A DNA stretch of 64,000 nt from Heterohyrax brucei (lineage: Eukaryota; Chordata; Mammalia; Hyracoidea; Procaviidae), in NCBI GenBank assembly GCA_028571685.1, contig CM053143.1, positions 55,855,208-55,919,207 of the forward strand. The letters run 5' to 3'. Positions 57,001 to 64,000 of this stretch are shown here, piece by piece (the stretch's first letter is position 1; each line of letters begins with the position of its first letter). The position numbers were made by a program, and so were the translations under genes. Below the pieces are notes generated by a model. It worked only from the letters and a program-made list of their open reading frames with translations, searched no databases and was not told the DNA's origin.

Positions 57001-57760
57001 TATAACGTGTTTCTCTATATTTACTTTCCCTACAGATCTGACTCGACGGCACTGAGCTTGGCTTGACAACTTCTAGATGCCTTCAAGATTTTCTGTTTAT
57101 TTTATCTATTTATTTATTTTAAACAACTCAGTTAAGATGTCTCTACATGTGTTTTTCTTTATATTCGTTCTTCTTGGAGATTTGTGAGCTTTTTATATGT
57201 GTGATTTGTTTTCTTTCATTACTTCTGGAAAATTGTGCTTCAAATCCAGTAAAACATCTGAGAGACAGAGCTCACAGGAAGGTCTTGCTTTTCCAAGTGT
57301 CAAAGCTTTTCACCTTTGACAGTATGCAATCTTACACTTTTTTATCATTTGTTTTAGTGAAAATATTTGTGTTTTCATTATTTATCACATTACACAGGTT
57401 CTGAGTTTTATGAGTTTTACTGTATTAATTATAACATCTTTTCTCTTTTTTATTCTTGTTTTGGGAATATAATTACATATGTATTAGGTTGTTTCATATT
57501 GTCCAAGAGCTGGGTATCCAAAGCATCAAGTAAATGACATAACATTCTTATTTCTGGTACCTGTATTTCCTTGTCTTAAAAAAAAAAAAAAAAAAACAAC
57601 TCATGTTTTCTTACATGTTATTCACTTTTTCAACTGTTTTTTTAAACATTTGAATCATAAATTTACTTAATTTACATTTCCTGTTTGATAGTTCCAACAT
57701 CTTGACTGTTGAATAGTGATAAAAATCATTGAAGATTTTATTATTATTATTATTATTACT
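54030..57760 (-). mobile_element. Old L1 LINE, ORF2 to 5' region, antisense
   Basis: In antisense: reverse-transcriptase region (CATCTAGTCCTGGAGTTTTC near 54,620; GCAGCAGCTTTTGGTTTCAT near 54,900), endonuclease side (AACCAAGGGTTATTTAGGAA near 55,455), ORF1/5' side (TCATTGTCTCCTGGCTTCAA near 56,960; GTTTCATATTGTCCAAGAG near 57,490). About 3.7 kb, no intact frame. Confidence 0.7.
57040..57065 (+). repeat. Isolated retroposon tail within L1
   Basis: GACTCGACGGCACTGAGCTT, then GGCTT. No SINE or RTE body is attached. Confidence 0.5.
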
Positions 57761-58061
57761 TTGCAATTCTCTTTTTTTTTTTTTTGAAATTCAGAAATTA
57801 TGTGTAAGAGAAAGGTATACACTGCAGTGAACAGTATTTGCTCCTAGAAATAGGGAAGCCTCCTATTTTATACATTGTTAGTGAGACAGTTAAGAGTCTG
57901 TCCAGTCAGTAGTTAAGCAGCATTTCTGCTCATTATTGCTGTTGTTAACCTTAAGGACAACACAGACTTCAAATTCCTACAAAAGGGGACTGCTCTTCTA
58001 GAACACCTAAAGGTTTTCCTCAGTAACTGTTTTACTTTTCAGAAAGCTCTACCTACATTTG

Positions 58062-58262
58062 CCACACTTGTTGCCACTGAGTTTCCAACTAGTAGCAACC
58101 CTATAGGGCAGGGTAAAACTGCACCATAGGTTTTTCTTTCTAAGAGGCTGTATAATTTTGCAGAAGAAGACTAACTCATCTTTTTCCCATGGAACAGCTG
58201 CAGTTCAAAGTGCTGTTTCAGTTAGCAGCAAGTACTTAGCCACTGCACCATCAGGGCTCTTT
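58062..58262 (-). repeat. AfroSINE, antisense, long subtype
   Basis: TGTTGCCACTGAGTTTCCAA, CTAGTAGCAACCCTATAGGG, TAATTTTGCAGAAGAAGACT and TGCACCATCAGGGCTC. Confidence 0.88.
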
Positions 58263-58758
58263 GTCTTTAGAGGTGGTCTGTCTCTGCTTCTTCTCCTCAC
58301 CTGCAGTAGACTGCTATTGTCTGTTACTTAGTCCAAGTCTCATGGTGGATGTGGAAGAGATTTGTTTCAGTTGTCTTGTTCCAGCCTCAGTCTCAGGCAG
58401 GTCCTATACCCCCAAACTTCAGGGCTGGAAATACTCAGCTTTCCTTACCTTAACCCTTCAGGGCAGCCAGTTTCTGCATTTGAATGATGGGGGTTATTGT
58501 GCAATAGCAGACTTCTTGCTCTCAGTCTCAGTGTTAGTAGACATCTAGCTCATGTTGTGTAGCATCTTGGACACAAGTGGATTTCTTCCTTCTCTATAAG
58601 TACCAGATAGCTTTTGTTCCTCTCTCCAAATTTTGCCTGGGACTTGGAGATGGTAGAATTTCTGCCGTCCTCCAGAAAGGATGACTTCTGCTTATATGAG
58701 AGGAAGGTCTAGATATCATGTCTTCTCCCTCCACATACCACCACCCACTGCAGCTGAG
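58263..58758. other. Intergenic, no feature recognised
   Basis: Moderately GC-rich. A 95-codon open frame at 58,261-58,548 has no recognisable similarity. Confidence 0.35.
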
Positions 58759-58759
58759 C

Positions 58760-58921
58760 TGAAATCCTGGTAGTATACTGGTTAAATGCTAAGGCTGCTA
58801 ATCCAAAGGTCAGCAGTTTGAAACCACCAGGAGACATTTGAAACAAATGGGACAGTACTACTCTGTTCTATAGGGCTGCTATAAGTCAGAATCTACTTGA
58901 TGGCAGTAGGTGGCTTTTTAA
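58760..58921 (+). repeat. AfroSINE, sense, full length
   Basis: TGAAATCCTGGTAGTATACT to GAATCTACTTGATGGCAGTA. Confidence 0.92.
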
Positions 58922-59050
58922 AGTTCCCTATAGGTCAGAGGAGAACTGCCCCACACATTTCCAAAGCTGTAGTCTTTACAAAAGTAGCCTACCACATCTT
59001 TCTTCCACAGAGAGCCTAGTAGGTTTGAACCACTGACCTTTTGGCCCCAG
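58922..59050 (-). repeat. AfroSINE, antisense, head truncated
   Basis: CTATAGGTCAGAGGAGAACT, GTAGCCTACCACATCTTTCT and GAACCACTGACCTTTTGGC. Placed tail-to-tail with the previous SINE. Confidence 0.85.
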
Positions 59051-59363
59051 TGGCAGTGAATTACCATCTGAAGCCTACAGCACTGAGGGAGCTCCTTTGG
59101 GTTTCCTGCTCCAGTATGTCTCACAAACATCCTGTGGAGGCCCATGAATGGAAGACGGTCTATATATGTGGACTCATATTTTGTCTGGAGACCACAGGCA
59201 TTTTAAAGTGTTACAGCAGCACACCTTCTGCCTTAAAATGCTTCTTAAAATTTCTGTGTTTACCTTTTTTCTTGCCACTCCTCTCCTCCCCTCTTTTCTT
59301 TCAAAGGCAAAACAGTTCCTGTGTCCAGTCTTTCTGTAGATGGGATTGCACTCTTTGGAGTTC

Positions 59364-59890
59364 TGTTTTAGTCAGCTAGGGCTGCTCTAACAGAAATACC
59401 ACTGAGTGGATGGCTTTAACAAAGGAAGGTTCATTCTTACACAGTCCGGTAGGTTGCAAGTCCATATTCAGGGGGTCTGCTCCAGGGGAAGGCTTGTCCC
59501 TTGTCAGCTCTGGAGGAAAGTCCGGTATTTCATCAGTCTTTGTCCAAGGAGCGTCTTGGTGCAGGAACCTCAGGTCTGAAGGAGGCGCTCTTCTCCAGGT
59601 GCTGCTTTCTTGATGGTAATTAGGTTCCCAATTCTCTGCTTGCTTCTCTTTCCTTTTATCTCTCATAGGATGAAAGGATTAAGGGTGGGGCAAGCCATAC
59701 TCCAGGGTAATTCCCTTTACAGCAGGGCAGGGAAGTAATCCTATGAAGGAATTTACAGCCCCACTCTAATCCTTTAACATACAATTTAGGGAAACCAAAA
59801 AATGGAGGACAGTCACAAGACACTGGGAATCATGTTCCAGCCACACGGCTATACACATATTTTTGGGGGGACACAATTCAACCCATGACA
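59364..59890 (-). mobile_element. Solo MaLR-type LTR, antisense, complete with target duplication
   Basis: 527 bp bounded by TG...CA. AGTTC occurs at 59,359-59,363 and at 59,891-59,895, a perfect 5-bp target duplication. The minus-strand start TGTCATGGGTTGAATTGTGT, followed by a C-run, is the hallmark of MaLR (MLT/MST-like) LTRs. No internal retroviral sequence is present. Confidence 0.9.
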
Positions 59891-59899
59891 AGTTCAATT

Positions 59900-60270
59900 T
59901 ACCAAAGAAAGTTGCCTGGTGACTTTGGCTCTCTGATGGTCTCAAAAATAGCTGTGGTTTTATAGTTTATCTTTTTCCCCCTTATTGTTAGGTACATGTG
60001 ATGGTTTTCTATACTCTTAACAGAAGCAAACCTCTAAATTTACTATTAACTCTAGAAATTTATCTAGATTTTATGAAAAATTGCATCATCTACAAATAAG
60101 GGTAATTTTCTTTCTTTTAGTTCTTATACTTTTTTTTTTGTTAGTGAACAAAGACTTCCAATACAATGCTGAAAATAAATGCTGATAGATTTTCTTTTTT
60201 TCCTGCATTCATGATCTCAGTATGGAAGCATTCAATATTTTCCATTAAGGATCAAGTTTTCTTCATAAAT
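59900..60270 (-). mobile_element. L1 ORF2 fragment, antisense
   Basis: ATTGCATCATCTACAAATAA and CATTCATGATCTCAGTATGG-type phrases of L1 ORF2 read in antisense; decayed. Confidence 0.5.
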
Positions 60271-60274
60271 ATCA

Positions 60275-60400
60275 AACAAAAAAAAATGTCATTAGTTGAC
60301 TTTAACTCATGGTAACATCTTGTTTGCTGATGTAAAACCATGCTCCAAAGAATTTTCAAAGGCTAACTTTTCAAAAGTAGATAGCTGTTACAGGTAAAGT
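60275..60400 (-). repeat. AfroSINE, antisense, very diverged
   Basis: GTCATTAGTTGACTTTAACT, CATGGTAACATC and AATTTTCAAAGGCTAACTT; weak match. Confidence 0.5.
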
Positions 60401-60723
60401 ACCCATGTTCCTTATATGCAAAGAGGTTGATGTTGTTGATCATGGATTCTTGGATTTAATGAACACAGTTGTTGTTAAATGCTTTTCCAGTCCAGTTTTT
60501 CTAAATTTCACTTTCCTCTAGGATTTTGGACCCTAAAGTCTTGACTTCCTTGGGAAATTTGAACTCCAGATTTTGTTTTTCTAGCCCTACTAGACTGCTA
60601 ATAACTCTGCTGGTTTCTCTGCTGCTCACCTTTCCACACATGAACTTTTGCAGTCAAGAAAAAAAAGAAGTATTGTTTTATATAAGAATGGAGTATATTA
60701 TTGAAACTTAGAATAGGATGTGA

Positions 60724-60891
60724 AAAAAGCCAAAGCCACCACCACTGAGTCAATTCCAACTTATAGTGACCCTATAGGACAGAGTAGAACTACCCCATAG
60801 AGTTCCCAAGGAGTGCCTGGGAGATTTGAACTACCGACCTTTTGGTTTGCAGACATAGCACTTAACCACTAATTAGGCCACCAGGGTTTCC
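60724..60891 (-). repeat. AfroSINE, antisense, full length
   Basis: CACCACCACTGAGTCAATTC, CTATAGGACAGAGTAGAACT and CCGACCTTTTGGTTTGCAGA, ending GCCACCAGGGTTTCC. Confidence 0.95.
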
Positions 60892-62089
60892 ATGATGTGA
60901 ATGTGCGAGTCAAATACTAATTACCAAAAACATGAGCAGCTTCAGTTACCTATAATGAGGCATATATATATATATATATATACATACACAGAATAGGATA
61001 CAGAACTTGGAGAGCCATTGAAAAAAATGGAACAATCTCGGAGAGAACCTTACCACCAAGAAGGAAATGGAGATTCTGGAAAAAAAAAAAATAACAATTA
61101 TAAGAGTTTAAAGCTAAGAATTGGATAATTTATTTAACAAAGAAAGAGTCTTAAACATTCTCAACACAAACTTTGAGCTGAAATTCAAACGTCATGACAA
61201 ACATAAGAATATGGGTGTGAGGAGAACAAACAGGGCAATATAAGAAACCCTTAAACAGAACAGTCTTGGAAATTTACAGGAAAAAACAATAATGAAAATA
61301 GTCATTTCTTTGGCAACTACGATATACCATTCTTATGTATGTCCTTCAAATAGTATAACATCATTGCTAAGCTATCTTATATTTGTAGGTTTTCCTAATA
61401 GAGGTTGAGTTTTTCGATTTATTTAGAGCACACCTGTTAGATTCTCAAAATGAACTGAATCTCCTTGAATGCTAAAGGTTTGTTTGACTGGTTATCAGTT
61501 TGATCTATTATCTCTGAACCTATGCGACTATGTCCTCTTTTTGGATACAAGCTTGTGCACACTATGTGCGCTGCTGAGGTCCTTAATGTATTCCATTAGA
61601 ATACATTATAGAAGGTGAATATATTACATTAAATTGGATGTAATGTCATTTCATGACATTACATTACATTGTGTTATGGAAGGCAATATACTTAAACCAA
61701 AACTGGCTAATTTAAATTACATGAAACTAGTGTGTAACAGCACATGTAACTATTCTATTGCAGAAACTAGATTATTGTCTGGTCAGACAACTGGAAACCA
61801 TGGCTTGTGAAGGTGACACATAAAGCGAATCATCATGTTAATTTGAGAGGTCTCTGTTTTATATTCATATTATAGTTATATAGCTTACATGACATTTTTT
61901 CAGGGAGCTATGCACTGTAAATCCATAAATCCAAAGCTTTCCTACTATGAGCATTCCTAGATCAAAGACATCTTCATAAAAATAAATCTATAATAAGATT
62001 CTCTAGCTAGCAAATACTCTTAGTGTATTTTCCTGAAGGTCTGTCGTCAGTGTGTGTGCTTATAAGATTATACTGACCACTTTTGACTT
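60892..62089. other. Intergenic, mostly unassigned
   Basis: Contains (AT)n at 60,961-60,982 and two small perfect hairpins at 61,584-61,608 and 61,638-61,664. No gene signal. Confidence 0.4.
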
Positions 62090-62285
62090 CTCTCTTTCCT
62101 TGGCTGGATTTTGCAGACCTAGTGTTTAACTCCTTCCCAAGTAACTACTGTGTCTTTCTCTTCTACTTGGCATATGACATTTGTGTATTTGTTTATTGTC
62201 TGTCCCCATTCCTTGCCCACCATCACCACTAGAATGTAAGCTTTGTAGTGGTAGGGACATTATCTTATGAACTGCTGCTCTTCAG
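62090..62285 (+). repeat. L2 LINE 3' end, sense
   Basis: TATGACATTTGTGTATTTGT, TTATTGTCTGTCCCCATTCC, CACTAGAATGTAAGCTTTGT and GTGGTAGGGACATTATCTTA follow the L2 3' consensus. Confidence 0.8.
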
Positions 62286-62319
62286 GCTGTAAAACAAAAT
62301 TAAAAAAATAATAATAAAA

Positions 62320-62405
62320 CAAAAAACATCTATTGCTGTCAAGTCAATTCTGGCTCCTAGCGACCCTGCAGGACAGAGCAGAACTGCCTCATAGTGTTTG
62401 CAGAC
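62320..62405 (-). repeat. AfroSINE, antisense, tail half
   Basis: CATCTATTGCTGTCAAGTCA, TCCTAGCGACCCTGCAGGAC and AGAACTGCCTCATAGTG; the head is absent. Confidence 0.85.
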
Positions 62406-62591
62406 TATCCTTTATGTATTTTTCCAGTTGCTTGTTCCTCCATTTCCTTTACAATCCCACCCCCAAAGCACATGCACCAAGCTCTCTGCTTTAGCTTCAA
62501 GGGCATATTTGCAATTACTAACACTTCATCCTCCTTCACAGTTATATTTCTCAGACTCCCAGTTTCCCAGCCGGATGAGATCACTTAATCA

Positions 62592-62613
62592 AATAATAAT
62601 AATAATAATAATA
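62592..62613 (+). repeat. (AAT)n microsatellite
   Basis: About seven AAT units. Confidence 0.95.
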
Positions 62614-63620
62614 ACTGCTGTATTTTATTTTTGTCTTTTCTGATCTCACACTTCTTTATAGTAAGGAAATTGTCTCCTTTTCTCCCACATTAAACTTCTT
62701 CTAGATAGAAATTGAATCTTATTAATCTTTGTATCTTTTTCACTTGCATATAGTAAGGATTCAATTACCTCTGTTTAAAATTCACTCTCTTTTCATTCAG
62801 AAATAGCTGCAAGATAGTGAGAAACATTTAAAATCTGCATTTTAAACCACTTGTTAGAACATACTGTTGGTTTAATCAAGGTGAAAGAACTCAATTCTTA
62901 GTATAAAAAGTTATATCTTTTCCTATTCTTATTTTCCCATCTGTTCCATTGCCTCACTTTTCATGGGATGTCACATTTAAACAAACTAGATATTCATCCC
63001 TTGTATTTGAACAAATGTGATCGATCACTGGATTGCTTTTAGTCCACACCCTGCCGTGACTTCTTTGTACTAGAACAACTAAGTTGAATTCAGTTGATTC
63101 ATTTAAAAATAATTCAGTACACACCACTGAAACCACAAAAGCTTCATTTGTCCTTTAATAATCTAGGGAGCATGAAGAATGAGCACTTTTCAGGGATACG
63201 AACCAAAAAGTATGAGCTCTTGTCCACCCTCAGTGTCACAGATGCATCACTCCCCAGCCAACCACTCCTGTTTCAGAGCATCCGTCACGAGTTCTCTGGT
63301 ACAGTAATGAAGGACACTTTATTTGGAATCTGGCAATAATTAATTTGATATATGTGTTAATAGAAGCTGAAATTAAATGGAAACAGTTGGATCAGTGAAT
63401 AAGTTACGCCATTAGATGTAAACTAAAACTGGCAAAATAAAGGTATACAAGGACCAAAAGTAAAAAAAACCGTGTGATCTTAGAACAGCAGCAGACTCTA
63501 AGTATATTAAGGCTTGGTTATCTGCATCTGAAAATTTGCCAATGAAATCATTGTGAATCACAGCAGAACATTGTCTGACTTAATTGCTTTGGGCATATTG
63601 TCAAGAAGGATGAGTCACTA
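62614..63620. other. Intergenic, mostly unassigned
   Basis: 62,690-62,775 (AATCTTATTAATCTTTGTAT, then GCATATAGTAAGGATTCAAT) may be an L2/MIR end. The rest is not recognised. Confidence 0.35.
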
Positions 63621-63624
63621 GAGG

Positions 63625-64000
63625 AGTGTGGTGGTTAAGACTGTCAACTTGGCAACTCCATGTTTGGCTGCTGAATCAAGTGCCAGGGTCAGGATCTTAT
63701 CTCTTAGCTTTATCTCTCTGCCTTCCCCCACTTCTTGTCTACTTAGGGTGCCAGTAGTTTCTGCTCTTCTCACATGTGGTTCCTGGACCTGAAGTAGCAA
63801 CTCTTGGATTCATCAGTACTTACAGCAAGCAAGTAAGAGTTCTGTTCCCCAACCTGCCAATCCTGGGTTAACCAGTCCCCACAGCTCTGTGAGTCAGCAG
63901 AGACCTTGCAGTTCCACCTGCCAGCATGAGATCTGCTGACCTACACTGCCCATGATCTAGAACTCTGGCCTCTGACCTGCAGACCTTAGATTCACCAGCT
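63625..64000 (+). mobile_element. LTR-like sequence, runs off the window end
   Basis: CTGACCTGCAGACCTTAGAT plus TCACCAGCT at the end matches, in the opposite orientation, the stretch near 12,685-12,725 of the other LTR (GGTGAATCTAAAACCTGCAG). The two are probably related LTRs. Confidence 0.45.

Noticed and set aside
58261..58548. 95-codon open frame in intergenic DNA
   Set aside because: It directly follows an antisense SINE, has no recognisable domain and no splice or conservation evidence available here.
2444..62405. tRNA genes suggested by B-box-like GTTCGAATCC strings
   Set aside because: These are the tRNA-derived heads of AfroSINEs, without a complete cloverleaf.
1..64000. CRISPR array, operon or prokaryotic accessory system
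   Set aside because: Repeats are dispersed and of SINE/LINE type, and the only gene is intron-containing and vertebrate. No prokaryotic signal is present.

Overview
The window is mammalian nuclear DNA, most likely from an afrotherian (Paenungulata, probably an elephant). The evidence is about 40 copies of the tRNA-derived AfroSINE family on both strands, many fragments of the RTE-clade (BovB-type) LINE that shares the AfroSINE 3' tail, and old mammalian repeats (L1M, L2, MIR, MaLR LTRs). Nothing looks prokaryotic, and there is no CRISPR array, operon or rRNA gene.

The only protein-coding gene I can support is ANKRD50 (ankyrin repeat domain 50) on the + strand. Bases 1-35,229 are intron and carry no recognisable coding exon. 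An exon at 35,230-35,459 encodes the Walker-B part of the STAND/NACHT-like NTPase. After a 4,579-nt intron, a giant exon (coding part 40,039-43,586) encodes the rest of the NTPase region, about 19 ankyrin repeats and a Ser-rich tail ending in E-T-P-L. The two exons join in frame (G|GT, Gly). The N-terminal ~170 residues, including the expected P-loop, must lie upstream of the window. The stop codon sits 3 nt before a possible splice donor. I infer a 3'UTR intron (43,590-45,570) and a terminal 3'UTR exon reaching one of several AATAAA signals, the most distal near 48,605. That stretch is free of SINEs.

By region: 1-7.4 kb is intron with SINEs and an L2. 7.5-10.2 kb holds two convergent RTE copies. 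11.2-14.3 kb holds SINEs, an RTE 3' end, an LTR and an old repeat. 14.8-17.1, 22.3-25.8 and 27.6-30.4 kb are antisense L1 fragments with SINEs nested in them. 31-35 kb is SINE and RTE debris. 35.7-38.3 kb is a long antisense RTE. 40.0-48.6 kb is ANKRD50 coding sequence and 3'UTR, with a fold-back mariner at 44.85 kb. 49-64 kb is intergenic: a second fold-back mariner, a long antisense L1 broken by an LTR cluster, a solo MaLR LTR with a perfect target duplication, and L2 and SINE fragments.

The most unusual signals are: (1) a 29-bp insertion made only of a CGACGGCACTTGG-type retroposon tail, flanked by an 11-bp direct repeat; (2) two copies of a fold-back mariner whose two ends are both the transposase 3' end, sharing one internal junction; (3) an internally deleted RTE made of its 5' and 3' ends. 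Repeat boundaries are read by eye and may be off by 10-30 bp. Family names come from memory of consensus sequences, not from a search.
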